Shown here: in pieces, positions 44,101 to 56,050 of the stretch
Position numbering within the stretch: the stretch's first letter is position 1
Layout of the letters: the number at the start of each line of letters is the position of its first letter
Assembly: GCA_025677825.1 (NCBI GenBank)
Contig: JAIXMO010000006.1
Span: 558,001-622,000 of the forward strand
Length of the DNA stretch: 64,000 nucleotides
Source of the DNA: Helicostylum pulchrum
Taxonomy: Eukaryota > Mucoromycota > Mucoromycetes > Mucorales > Mucoraceae
Direction: 5' to 3'
The notes under the pieces: model-generated
Database searches by the model: none
What the model was told of the DNA's origin: nothing
Seen by the model: only the letters and a program-made list of their open reading frames with translations
Program-made: the position numbers and the translations under genes

Positions 44101-45829
44101 CATAACAATCGTGTAGAATAATATGGGGGGTGAGGTTAAGTATATTATTAGTACTCTTTTTCTTTTTTTTTGGGGGGGAGGAGTTTCATACAATATATAT
44201 TTTGGGTGGGGGGAGATAATTTACGAAAAAAAGAAAATAAAAGAATTTGAGAGAAAACAATTAAGAAAATTTTATTTTTACTGTATTTGATATTTATAAG
44301 GTACTACCTTATATAAGAAAAATAGTAATAATAATTCAATTCCTTCTATACTATATGATATGTGTACCTTTTTAATGTTTAACAAGGTCTGTGTTATATA
44401 TATATTTGTGGAGAGAGAGGGAGGAAGTGAAAATAATCAAAAAAAAAAAAAAGTCTGGTAGTGGCTCGTGCCCCTCGCATCCGATAGGTACCTCTCTGAT
44501 ATCCTTCTTTCCTTAAACAAATATGCTGTACAACCATTGTTTTACCTTGAATTAGAGAGCTGAGTCTAGTGAAACAGGTGACGTCGCATACTCTACTATC
44601 GCCCCTTTCCCTTGGTTTTTATTATGGTCGTACCAGTACACGCGATATTTTACTATCGCACAAAAATTTAGTGTTTACAAAAACGTGGCTATACTGCAAG
44701 GAAATACAAGAACTTTTTGTATGAGTTTTTTTTTACTCCTTTTAGTTGCTGCATCATGTAAACGGAGATATTAGCTATGGCAGCGAGAAAAAGTTCATCA
44801 TGACGTTTATTTATATTTTATCTTTCTTTTTGTTTGTTTACTAATATAATATGAAAAAAAATTTATAATTGTATAACTAAATTATGGCTGTTATAATTTA
44901 TATTACACACGGTATGGAATGGTACAGAGTCTCAAAACTACATGTATATTGGACTCCGACTTCTATTTTCCAATCGATCAGCCATTTTTCATTAATATAC
45001 AAGTAAAGTAAGTCAGACATATATGGTAACCATAAACATCGACAATTAAAGTGATCGTCCTATCACGGATATACAGCAGCATTTATTACGCAAAAACCGG
45101 TCTTTCTTTTTTTTTTAGTTCAATGGTCAGTGGTATTGTATATTTATAAATCATTTCACAGTCAGCAGATTAGAAACAGTGATAAAATATACGCACGTAC
45201 TTTTTACACGTACGCACGCACGTACTTTGGAAACAGGTGGAAGACTATAAACCCTTAGTTTAGCAGTAAGAGGAGATTGACCTTTATTAAGATGACCGAT
45301 CACAAATAAACCGAGTCCAAAAAAAAAAAAAAATCAATCATACTTCGATGAAGGGGTACCAGCTCGGACCCCTCTTCTATACACATTTTTATATGATACT
45401 TATAAAAAAACATGAAGATAGCCTGTCTTTTATTTAACTTTTTTAATTTTTTTTTTCATTGCAGCTAAAAGAGATACTTCTTGCCAGTAAAAAAAAGGTT
45501 TGATGAGTTACGAATAAATTTTATGAATAGTAATAAGTTGGGAATGAAAAAAAAAAAACTATTTATTAAATAAGAATTGTGACTCAAAGGACGCCGTGTC
45601 ATTCGAAATAGCTTGTGCTACGATTTTTCAAATCCCACAAGGAAACCTTAATATTGTATCCCCGTGACGTGACTATATAAAAGGCCCACTTATAAAAATT
45701 CAATCTTATTCTCTTAACTCTTTTCTTTAACTTTCTTTTTTTCTTTTTTTTTTTGTGTAATATTTTTCCTTATAATCTTTCAACTGTACGCCCTTATTTT
45801 TTACGACCTTTAACTACTATTACTATATA
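41155..45829. other. 4.7-kb region without recognised genes
   Basis: The longest gene-free stretch in the window, upstream of the C2H2 regulator. It holds many A/T homopolymers, a tandem pair of AAGATATAC-CAGTTC-GA-CTAAAA units at about 43266-43315, a perfect 14-bp palindrome GACACAATTGTGTC at 42654-42667, and CGCACGTAC repeats near 45190-45232. ORFs such as the 132-codon minus frame at 41544-41942 have no family features. It could include regulatory DNA of the regulator or a non-coding transcript, but I cannot show either. Confidence 0.4.
45665..45683 (+). promoter_or_regulatory. CRE-like site and TATA box of the C2H2 regulator gene
   Basis: TGACGTGAC at 45665-45673 is a CRE/ATF-like site and is followed directly by TATATAAAAG (45674-45683), a good TATA box about 155 bases upstream of the ATG at 45830. 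A CT-rich stretch near 45715-45750 fits a transcription start region. Confidence 0.6.
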
Positions 45830-46508
45830 ATGGATATCCGCAATTTGCTTAATACACATGATCAACCAGAGACCACCTTCGAAACATCTTCTATGTCATC
45901 TTGTAATTATTCCAAAATGACTTTAGATTCTTCCACTATGAACCAACAAAATCATCAACAATCTGATAAACCATATGTATGCACATGGGATGGATGTACC
46001 AAACGTTTCTCTAGACGCTCCGATCTTTCCAGACATAAACGAATTCATACTGGAGAGCGCCCCTATCATTGCGAATGGCCTGGTTGCGGAAAACAATTTA
46101 TTCAGCGTTCTGCTTTGACTGTTCATTTCCGTACTCATACTGGCGAAAGACCTCACGTCTGTGAATACGAAGCTTGTAGAAAATCTTTCAGTGATTCTTC
46201 TTCATTAGCAAGACATCGTCGTACACATACAGGCAAGCGTCCCTATGTCTGTGATGTTCAAGAGTGTGGTAAATCATTTACTCGTAAAACCACCTTATCT
46301 AGACATCAGAGATGTCACGATCCTCAATGGAAGACTTTCAACCTTTCAAAAGTAACATCACCTTATTCTCCTACTTCGCCCGCTACCAGTTGTGATTCAG
46401 AAGATTCGCCTTCCAGCCCAATTATGGATTATCGTTCTTCACCGCCCATGGTTGCTCCTATCGCTTTCCGCCCTCCTCACCATCAAAATTACCATCAACA
46501 TCAAGTTC

Positions 46509-46541
<33 letters not shown>

Positions 46542-46765
46542 ACTCTTATACCCATCATTATGAACAACAAAAGCCAATGATGATGCCTCCTCGGTTCCAA
46601 AGTAATAGTTATTTAGAAATGGATTATTCAAGATATCAACATCATCAGCCATCATGGCCTAGCCACTCCTCACCCTACGAAAACTCATATTATAGCAGAT
46701 CGTCACCTTTTGTTGTTGTTCAAGCAAATGCTGCTAGACCTCCATATCCTATCGCCATCAATTAA
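45830..46765 (+). CDS. four-finger C2H2 zinc-finger transcription factor
   Basis: A single exon of 311 codons. After an N-terminal MDIRNLLNT start and a Ser/Asn/Gln-rich stretch, residues about 50-165 hold four tandem C2H2 fingers with TGERP/TGKRP linkers: [60 protein letters not shown] and [20 protein letters not shown]. The spacing is C-x4-C-x12-H-x3-H in each. The C-terminal half is Pro/Ser/His-rich, with a poly-Thr run encoded by an ACT repeat (46509-46542) and no further domain. It is surely a nuclear DNA-binding regulator, but the target pathway cannot be read from the fingers. A 4.7-kb upstream region with a clear TATA box precedes it. Confidence 0.88.
46509..46542 (+). repeat. ACT trinucleotide microsatellite (poly-Thr)
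   Basis: Uninterrupted ACT codons inside the C2H2 regulator encode a threonine run. Confidence 0.85.
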
Positions 46766-48892
46766 ACCCCAATATATCTTTACACTAAAAAAAAAAAGAA
46801 AACAAGAAATCCAAAAAAAAAAACTTTCAAAAAAATATTATAAAAACACCAAAAATCACCAACAAAAAAAACACCACCATATATCACCCCATTTAGACTT
46901 TTTTTTCTCAATTTTTTCAACCTTTTTTTATTTTTTCATACAACAAAAAAACCAGTTTTTTGGTTTTTAATCATTTTTTATTAACACCCTCCCCCCTTTT
47001 TTTTTGCACTTCATGTCTTACCTTTCACCTTTTCAAGCTACTATTATTTTACCGAAAAAAAAAATTCAAACACGACCAAACGCCAATGTAAATAACCCCA
47101 TTATGAACAACAACTTTTTAACCCGCCTTATGCCATTTAACTATATGAACATCTTTTTTTATCTATGAACTCCATTTTTCTCTATTTTCCCTTTTTTTTT
47201 TTTATTTTTATATACACAATTTATAGTAGCCTATTATAACCCTCTTCTCCATTCCTTATCGTTTTTATCCCCCTTTTTATAAAGTCTTGACGACAATTTT
47301 TGACATGAACCGAAATTATAATATTTATTGCTTTTTTTTTGCTTGGTTTTTTTCGTCTAATTAACTCGCTGTTTGGTTCGTGTAATGTCATATAGTGCAT
47401 TACCGGAGTTACGAACAATGAAGTTTCTCAAATACGTTACATCATATACTCTATATGTACACAATTGGCCTTTTTTTTTGCCACCTGAATGTCTGTGCCA
47501 TGTACAAAAAGTCCCTAATAGTTTGGTGGTGCTATTTTCTATTACAGGTAAAATTATTTATAAATTAGAGTTCTTGTAATTTACAGAGGAGAGAGACCTA
47601 TCTCATTTACGAATTTAACATTCACGAAACTTAGCAAGTCATGCTGAAAAACTGATATTTTTTTTTTTAGTTGTGTTCAATTGTCGCATGACCTCGTGCG
47701 CAAAAATAGAAACAATAATTGGTATTGTGTGGGGTAAGAAAGAGGGCAATTAGCGTTATCTATAGTCGAAACCATACAAGGACGATATAATTCATTTAAT
47801 TTATTATTAGATAATACAAAAACAGCTTCTCCCCCCCCCCCCCCTACGCTTAAACCTTCCATGTGATTTATATTTATCATCTATTACTTTTATATTTGTT
47901 TATTCGTAATGACATGATAATAGCATCATTAATTATATATTTTTTTTCTCAATTAGATGGTTAGCTTAGTGTTTTCTTTTCTTTGTAACATAACTGGAAA
48001 ACATAAATCGTCTGTCTTTTTACCTTGAATCATTGGTTTAATAAGAAAATATTGTTGTACACCATCTTTGTTTCAAAATAATAATTAAACATTTTTTTTT
48101 AAAAACTCTTGTATTATTTACCCTTCCACTTAAAGTGTTGGACAAAAAGGGGGCTTTTTTTTTTGTACCTTTAACACTGTAGAAATAGTAACTTTAATTT
48201 TCAACAGATTATAATACACACACACGCACACAAGAAAAAAAAAGGAAAACCACACTTAGTGATACAACAGTTTTTTACATAATACTGTATCCTTCACAAA
48301 TCGAGACAACGTACCGCGGACGGTACTACATGTCACAAAAAAAAAGAACTCAACAATAGAAAAAGAAATAAAAAGAAATGGGAGAAGTCAGTTTTTTTAC
48401 CAAATGTAGAAACGGGGGACGTTATTTTAGTCAATTAATAATAGAATATGAGACATGGTTGCTAGAACGCACATGTTTATTCCACGTTGCAGTTCGGATA
48501 TAAGTGTGCAGTGAACGAAAAATGGCGATGGAAAAAGGGAAGCGTAAATAATGTAGCACAACATGTTTTCTAGATATTAAAAATCAGGCACAAAAAGGAA
48601 TATATTTAAAATTTAGGGTAAGTGATATTTTGTATGTGCTAAATTAACCAATGAAGGTCAATTTACTGAATCGAATCAGGCTCTAATATTTTATTTTTTT
48701 ACTAATAAGTTAGATCGCAAAGATCTTAATGCAGCGTATTACATGATAGCTGTTGTCAAACTTACAAAGCTATACGGTAATTCAAAATTGGGGTAACACC
48801 AGTCTATTTTATTCAACAAGCTTCAATAATAAAAGTAGGGTATAATGAGCATCATTTCCTAAATAAAACAAATTGAGCCCGTTAATATTGGC
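46766..48892. other. 2.1-kb convergent intergenic region
   Basis: 3' flanks of two converging genes. Contains A/T homopolymers, a 14-C run near 47830-47843, and a CA-rich stretch near 48217-48232. Short ORFs (47221-47418, 47373-47579, 47677-47880) show no family features. Confidence 0.4.
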
Positions 48893-49942
48893 TTATTTGC
48901 GCGTATATAATCTTTTTTTACCTGCATTATGGAGATTCCAATTCTCGATATTTAAGATATTAAGCGTTCTTCCAAGCGATGGAGGGTTGTGCATATCATT
49001 AATAGAAGCACCGTAGATAATATCCGTGTTGAGAATAGTAATTTTAGCAGACTCTTCAACCTCCAATGTCTCTGACTTGTAAGCAGTAGGCCATAAAAAC
49101 TTTCGCTCCTTCAAGTATTTAATGTCACTGTCAAGTCCGTGACCAACCAGTATAAACCCCCCATCTCTTTCTACCGCCCAATCTAAATCCTTTCTCAATT
49201 CTTTAAATGCTTGTTTTAACGAACACCATACTGTAGTTCCAAACGCAAATCTCATCTTTTGATCATCCACAAATTTACCGTTTGTCAAATGCTTATAACT
49301 GTCAATAGCATAATGTTGGTCCAAAAATTTATCTGTTCTTGCGTCGTACATACTCCAGCCGATCTCCAGTAATATACTATGGTCCATTTCGTACGCTTCA
49401 ATATCAATACTGATAAATACGTTTCTCTTATCGTGTACTAATTCATGACCAAGGTCCTTTAATGCTTTTGCGTCGCGTATTTTAGCTTGGGCCTTGTTTT
49501 TTTTCTTTGCTTTCGTTTGATATTTATTAAACATGGAGGCACTAATACATTCAAACCTATCAAGTACTTTATATGTTTCCGGTGTAAGGCATGATAGATT
49601 GGGTGATGGAACGTCTGGGAATCGTTTTTCTAAAAAATCGTGTAATTGCTCACAAATATGCAATCCCATGACAACATCATAATGTCCATCCTTTTCAGAC
49701 ATACCTTTTTTAATGAAAAAAAAAAAAAAAATAAGTTCGTATCTACATGTACATACAAGTGCGTGTGTACACCTACCTAATGATAAAGGCATGCCAAGAG
49801 TAGGTGCTTTCTCAGAGAAAAAGACTTGCAGATCGAAAAAAGTATTGAAAGCACTCTTGGCCCTGTCATCGTTTAAAGAATAAAAGTGATTTCTCCAAGT
49901 ATCATAAACTTGGCTCCAGCTTACGCCTCTTTCAGTTTCCAT
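48893..49942 (-). CDS. Gfd2/YDR514C-like protein with RNase H-like (DEDD) fold
   Basis: Two exons (49942-49777, 49704-48893) give 325 residues. The C-terminal half carries a DEDD-type RNase H-like fold, as in the fungal Gfd2/YDR514C family: NVFISIDIEAYEMDHSILLE with the first Asp-Glu pair, then FILVGHGLDSDIKYLKE and the later LNTDIIYGA. Yeast Gfd2 is a genetic partner of the Dbp5/Gle1 mRNA-export pathway; nuclease activity is inferred from the fold only. The basic segment KYQTKAKKKNKAQAKIRDAK precedes the domain. The 72-nt intron is a multiple of three with no stop, so its retention would insert 24 residues (Cys- and Phe-rich) and keep the frame; the splice sites and the odd composition favour removal. 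Confidence 0.78.
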   Translation of the reverse strand: METERGVSWSQVYDTWRNHFYSLNDDRAKSAFNTFFDLQVFFSEKAPTLGMPLSLGRCTHALVCTCRYELIFFFFFIKKGMSEKDGHYDVVMGLHICEQLHDFLEKRFPDVPSPNLSCLTPETYKVLDRFECISASMFNKYQTKAKKKNKAQAKIRDAKALKDLGHELVHDKRNVFISIDIEAYEMDHSILLEIGWSMYDARTDKFLDQHYAIDSYKHLTNGKFVDDQKMRFAFGTTVWCSLKQAFKELRKDLDWAVERDGGFILVGHGLDSDIKYLKERKFLWPTAYKSETLEVEESAKITILNTDIIYGASINDMHNPPSLGRTLNILNIENWNLHNAGKKRLYTRK

Positions 49943-50206
49943 TATGTTTTTTTTTCAGTATAAAGAAAATGATTGCAAATATTTATTACTTGTCTCACCC
50001 GACAACTTTCCCTCCCCCTAACGCGTCATTAAAATTACACCAATTGCTGATATTCATTGAGTAGAAGAAAGAAAGAAATAAAAAAAGTATTCCTTATAAC
50101 AAGACAAAGTAATAATACAGAAGCGCGAAAAATAAAAAAAAACTTTTTTATTTTAAACTATATTAGGTGATAAATCGAGCAAACAAGTTTTAATAGTTCG
50201 TCATTT

Positions 50207-53200
50207 TTATTTTGCCCATTTAATCATATCTGCTTGTTCTCTTTGGATTTGAGCAGCATTTACTTTTGCTTTCTCCAAACCACCATTTAAGCTACGAGAA
50301 TACTCCTTTACATCTTTGGGACTGAAAAAGCTCTCAAGTTCTCCAATAGTCTCGACATCATTGACATCAGAAATCATATTATTAACAGCATTACCAAGAG
50401 AGCCCATGGATTTACTGAAGCGTTGGTAGATTTTCTCATAATTTGTTTGAAAAAACTTGATAAGTAATTTACGAGAATTATTATTATTGCCCAATCTATT
50501 TTTTTTTTTGTATCGTGTTATTAGTATCTAGATTATTACATGTATATAATATTTATACTTTACGCTCTAAAGAACATCCAAGCATCTTGAGTTCTTACTT
50601 GTTTTTCGTCCAAAATAAGATTCAACGTCTTTGTAATTACTGAAGGATATTTAATACCAGTACCAAGCGATTGAAGAGCAATAATGTTTTGATCGATAGG
50701 GAAACTTTCATCGCTATAAATGGCAAAAATACTTTCCCACACCTTGGTTTCTTCTGCTTCGCTACTTGCTTGCTTCAAGGAAATCTTAAACACTGTATAA
50801 CGTAGATCGGGAGATATAACACTGTGGTCTCCATTGATAAACTTTTCAAAACGACTCTTGGCCTCTGCAATTACATTTTCGTCTCCAGATAAACCGGCTT
50901 CGCTAATGGCCAAGACACGTAATAACTTGTCTAGTTCGGCTTCGTCTTGTTGTTTTGATTCCCAACCCAGTTGTTTAGCAAGAGGAGCGTAAATATCACG
51001 ACGAATTTTATTGATCCGAGGTTCAATCGTACCAAAACCTTCCCATAAAGAAACAACATGTGATAATTGGTTGGTCAATTCAGCCAAAACACTAAAAAAA
51101 TAAAATAAAAATAAGTTTTTCAAGGACAAAAACAAGAATACGGCATGAATTTTTTCTTTTTTCTTTTTACAAGTAATTTTTTTCATCTTTAAATTCAGCA
51201 GCAGCACTCAAGAATGTTACTGTATTTTGCTCGCCACTACGACTCAAGACGCCTAAATCAGAAAGAATACCTGCTCTATCCGTTGGTTCGGATAGGATAC
51301 CGTTATCTGGTTTTTTTAATTCATTAATTAATCTGGTCATTAACTCCTTGGAGTAATTGACTCTGTATAACGAGGTTTGACCTTGATTTAGTTTCAAAGG
51401 AGCGTTATCGGGAACCACAAAAGTTTTTGATTTTTCTTTTAATGTGTAGTCTAAAACCTGTTCTGGTACTTTGATACGCAAAGGAACCCACCATGTTGTA
51501 TCGTCTTCGCCTTTTCCTAAGTCTCCTGTTAAAAGGTATCTAGCTTGTGTGATCAAAATTTGATTTTTTCCGTTTAATTCTATATTAACAACAGGATACT
51601 ATATAATGCAAATATAAGTTTTTGATTTGTTGATATAAAAAAAAAAATCACTTACACCGGTTTTTTGGGTCCATGTGTTCATGAATTCTGAAACGTTTTT
51701 ACCTGCAGTCTCACTTAAAGCAGCCCATAAATCATTGGTAGCAGCATTGCCAAGACGATGATGATTAAGGTAAGAATGAATCCCCTTTAAAAATGTTTGT
51801 GTGGTCAACCACGAATTGACCATACGAATCACGCTAGCACCCTTCATGTAAGAGATGGAATCAAAAATCTGATGAATTTCAGAGGGATTGTTTACAGCTA
51901 CTTCTACAGGATGAGAAGACCGCAACCCGTCTAAATTCAATGCATCTTGCATATTTTGGGTAGCAAACATGGTCCACACTTGCCAATCTGGGAAGATATG
52001 ATCAATTGCAAACCAACCGACCCAAGTAGCAAAGCCTTCATTTAGCCATAGATGATCCCACCATTCCATTGTAACCAAATTTCCAAACCACTGGTGGGCT
52101 AATTCATGTGCAACGGTATACGCAGTTGATCTTTTGTAAATAAAGGCCGAGTTCTTTTCATCATAGAGAAGCTAACACGCGCTCAACGTTTTTAGTATTT
52201 TTCAATTAAAATATACAATATTATTATTACTATTTACAGCAGTTGTACGGAACGTGACCAGACCCCAGTTTTCCATGGCTCCCGCGTCAAAATCAGGTAT
52301 AGCGACCATGTCAAGCTTTGGTAAGGGATAAGGAAGATCAAATACTTTTGCAAAATACTCTAGAGTTTCCATTGCCACATTTAACGCGTGACGCCCTTGT
52401 GTTGAAAGACCAGGTAAAGTGTAGACGCGGGTCTTGATAGGTCTGCCATTGTATTCACCAGTTGTAAAGCCTTCGATGTATTCAAAGGGACCCACAATAA
52501 ATGCCAGGAGATAGGTGCTCATAAGTGGAGTGGTGGCGTATTTTACGGTTTTTAGGCCCGGTGACGACTTCGCCGCTGGAGAATCGGAGATGACGTCCAT
52601 ATTAGACAAAGCGGTAAGATCTGATGGGACATTTAAGGTCACATCAAATGTGGCTTTTAACGACGGCTACACGACATATATTCAAATTTTAAAATTGATT
52701 TTTTTTTTAAAAAAATTGCTCTATACCTCATCCCAACAAGGGAAAGCTCTTCGAGCGTCAGTTGCTTCAAATTGTGTAGTTGCTAAATAACTAAGAAATA
52801 TATATATACCGTATTTTTTTAATATATGCGTACACACATTTAAAAGTGTTTGTTACACGCTCTTTCTACCTTGTGCTACCATTTGAATTCTTGAAAGACG
52901 ATCGATAGAACCCACTCATGTGATCGTTCAATACTCCCTGAAATTCAATCAGTAATTGTACATTAGAACCTTTAACAAGAGTTTCTCCAAAAGTCAAGCT
53001 GACTTGATCCGTTTTATTATCGAATTGAATATCAATGGCAGAGAGACTTAAATAAAAATATTAAGATTAGTGGCAACTTTATTAATAGTTATTTTAAATT
53101 TTTTTCGGGTCTAGAAGCACGTGAAAAAGTTACCTTATATTCCTAACAAAAATTATGGCTGTGTCGATAGTAAGTTCATTAGCATTCAGTACAATAACAG

Positions 53201-53572
53201 ATGTGTCGTTCAAGACTTGTAAGCTAATAATAAAATAATTTTTTAAAACTGAGTTTTTACTAAAAGCTTGCAAAAAAAAAAAAAAAAAGAGTAACAATAT
53301 TACCTCACTTTAACTGAACCATCGTATACAAAGGTGCTGAGATTAGGTGTCAAATTCAAGTCATAGTGAACAGGTTTAACCAGAGTTGGTAACACTTGTC
53401 TCTCGTGTTTTATATCAGCCAAAACAATACTTTCTTGGCTAAAATATAAAGCCAACATGATAGGTACCAATAACCAAAGCGCATAACGCGTCCAAATTGG
53501 TCTCGTTTCATCTTTCGCTTCTTTCCCGTTTTTTACAACAGGTATGATTTGATCCAGGTCTTCTATTGTCAT
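50207..53572 (-). CDS. M1 zinc aminopeptidase, type II membrane form
   Basis: Nine exons (53572-53304, 53223-53134, 53046-52870, 52790-52727, 52666-52238, 52171-51656, 51598-51171, 51091-50564, 50495-50207) give 929 residues. A short cytosolic N-terminus is followed by one membrane helix (YALWLLVPIMLALYF, about 30-44), so the catalytic domain faces the lumen or outside. M1 signatures: GAMEN at 329-333, the zinc site HELAHQWFGN at 365-374 with the second zinc Glu at 388 (WLNEGFA), and the downstream region SISYMKGASVIRM. The C-terminal ERAP1-like helical domain is complete. It removes N-terminal residues from peptides; fungal relatives are Ape2/Aap1, but the membrane anchor resembles animal APN/APA-type enzymes. 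One exon end (GGT before GTAAGT at 51655) was chosen because it gives the family TGYPV sequence. Confidence 0.94.
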
Positions 53573-53893
53573 ACTTTTCTACTTTCTCTTGTTTCCTGAA
53601 AGTAACAAAGAAAAAAAAGAAAAGCAAAAAAAGAAAAAGAAACCTGTATAATATTTGGGAAATAACTGACTTTGAAGGCAATTTTTTTTTATGCTTTGTT
53701 TTGCAGCATTGTTTATAACGATTAGTTAGTACATCATTTTACTTTTATGGCGTACTTGCAAAAAAAAAAAAAGAAGGGGTATTTTGGGGCGCAGTTGGTT
53801 AAACAACAGATCTCGAAATTGTTTAAAATAGCTCCTTTTTATTTTATTTTTTCACTTTATCTTTCTTTTTTTTTCCCCATCTTTTACTGACGT
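53573..53893. promoter_or_regulatory. divergent promoter region
   Basis: A 321-bp shared upstream region between the aminopeptidase (minus) and the membrane-protein gene (plus). T/A runs at 53759-53774 and 53849-53877. No unambiguous TATA box seen. Confidence 0.4.
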
Positions 53894-56050
53894 ATGCATT
53901 TTTTGGGAGAAGCTTGTTATCGAAGGGTAAGCAGCCTTTAATAAAATATTTATGAGTATACGTTTTAAGTAATTCTTCCCCCCCCCCCTGTTTTATTAGC
54001 CGCTAGAGCCAAAGGCTCTCACATACAGCCGAGGAGGAACCGCCCTCACTATGGGTGTCTTATTTTTAGCATTTTGTGGATATTTGATTAATTTAGTACG
54101 TACAAAAATAAAAAATAAAAAAGTAAAAATTAGTATAAATTATTATACTAACAAAAATGATTATACTAACAAAAAAATGATTAGATATACAGAGATATGC
54201 CATTACTTCAACTTTCATCCGAGACAATGAAGGTTGACATCCAAACTCCTGATATAGAAGTATGTGCACAAAATTCAACTTTATCTATAGTTCGATGTGA
54301 TTCGATGGATTATGGTTGGAACATGAAGGAAGTACCAAACTGTTACCAAGATTACTTTCGTAAAGGTGAAGGCGACGAGACTTCTAAATGCTATATGTTT
54401 GAAACCAGGGACAGATTCCGTATGGCTACTGGTAACGAGATGGTTGTTGGTCCAAATGCTATACGAAGACTGGATTTTTATTGGCACGTAGATAGTCTGG
54501 TAAACATATCTGCAGCAACCATTGCTATACCTGCTATTACAGTTCAGCTGTACGATCCTCGCTTCAATGGCTGGAATGAACAAACAATTGGTTCAACACC
54601 TACAGAAGTAATTTATATGCATACAAATGCTAAAAAAATATAGACATGTATACTAAATGCAAACATAAAACAATAGAAAAAATTTATAAACAACATTAGG
54701 TTAGGAATATCACGGTCTACATCGTTTTTAAACTTTACATCAAATATATTCTATCGCCCAGAAAAGTATAAGGCCATAAGACCGTATGATGCATCTACCG
54801 TTTTTGGATTGGTGAGTTTGGTCAAGAAACAAACCTGTTAAACTTGCTAATATTTTTTATATTCAACCTCCACATAGAAATCAAACTTTATTGAAATTAA
54901 TACTTTGGCAAACTATCAGCATAATTGGCCCCTTCAATCTGATCCACCACCACCACCTCCTGCACTTGATAAAAGTGTATGTATTTTTATACTGTAGATA
55001 CCTACATGTATCTATTCAAAATTAATAACGTTTATAAATGTATAGCTTTATCATGGTGTATTTTCCGTCCAATTATCTCAAGGTACAATTGATGTGAAGG
55101 TATGAACAAAAATAAAGTTTATAAATAAACATGTACTGAGTCCGTTCGATTTTATATTTTAGACTGAGGTACGACAGAATACATTACTTGCATCTGTTGC
55201 ATTGGCAGGTGGTTGTTACGGTGTACTTACAACACTCTATATCTTGTTATTTGGCATGACCAGATTAACACCATGGGGTTTAGTTCATCATATACCTGTA
55301 TTCATTAGTAAACACAGACGCCACGATACGAAAGCCAACAACCAAAATAGTTTATACACTAGTAGCCATAACGGAGATTTAGGTGGAAGAACTACTGACG
55401 AAGAAGGCGGTACTATCAAGAAGAAAAAGAGCTTCTATTCAAACACTCTAGTCCCCTGGTTTTTCAGAAGCCGTTTAAGAAAAAGCGATGAATCATTTAC
55501 CACAGTAGATGCAAAAGAAGCCGTGATGACGAAAATGATAGCCAGAAGTAAGATGCAAGAACGCGAACAGTTGCCAAGATTAAGTAGAATAGACTCTACC
55601 GAATTACAGTTACTGGACTCCGTTAATAGAAGACCAGAACAACAACACATCACAAATTCCTCGTCCTTTATAAATATTGAAGGGTTAGGAACAAATGACA
55701 GTTATGATAAGGCGTTAAAAAAGCTCTCTTTGTCGACGCAAGCAAGTACTGATAGCACTGATATGCTATATCATGGGCCAACATTAGCAAACTTTCCTCC
55801 TGCTCTTCCACCACATAGTACTGCGGCAGGTGGAAGTAGAGGCGAAGGTAATTTCATGGAGTCAAATGAAGCTATACGCAGAGAGCAAATAAAATCAACT
55901 GCATTGGAAACAAGAACTACGGAGTTGGCTAACCGCGTAGAAGAGCTGGAAACCATCTTGAGCGAGTACTTTATTAACACGGCCTATTTGGATCAATTGC
56001 GTGTTCGAAGAAATGCAACACCTTCTGATCTTCCAGAAGTGCTTCCATAA
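53894..56050 (+). CDS. two-pass membrane protein with cytosolic coiled coil, possible frameshift
   Basis: Exons 53894-53926, 54000-54095, 54185-54647, 54700-54811, 54878-54976, 55046-55099 and 55163-56050 encode about 581 residues. The first membrane helix (TMGVLFLAFCGYLINLIY) is near residues 26-43; a roughly 200-residue non-cytosolic domain with several Cys follows, containing FYWHVDSLVN and VQLYDPRFNGWN; a second helix ALAGGCYGVLTTLYILLFG lies near 300-318; and the Ser- and basic-rich tail ends in a coiled coil (RTTELANRVEELETILSEYF). The family is not one I can name. Joining exon 3 to exon 4 needs one more A in the A7 run at 54632-54638: as given, the frame meets TAG at 54641-54643. Alternatives are a splice at GTAATT (54608), which does not match the next exon's phase, or a poor GTTCAA donor. 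Sequencing error or a real disruption are both possible. Confidence 0.6.
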
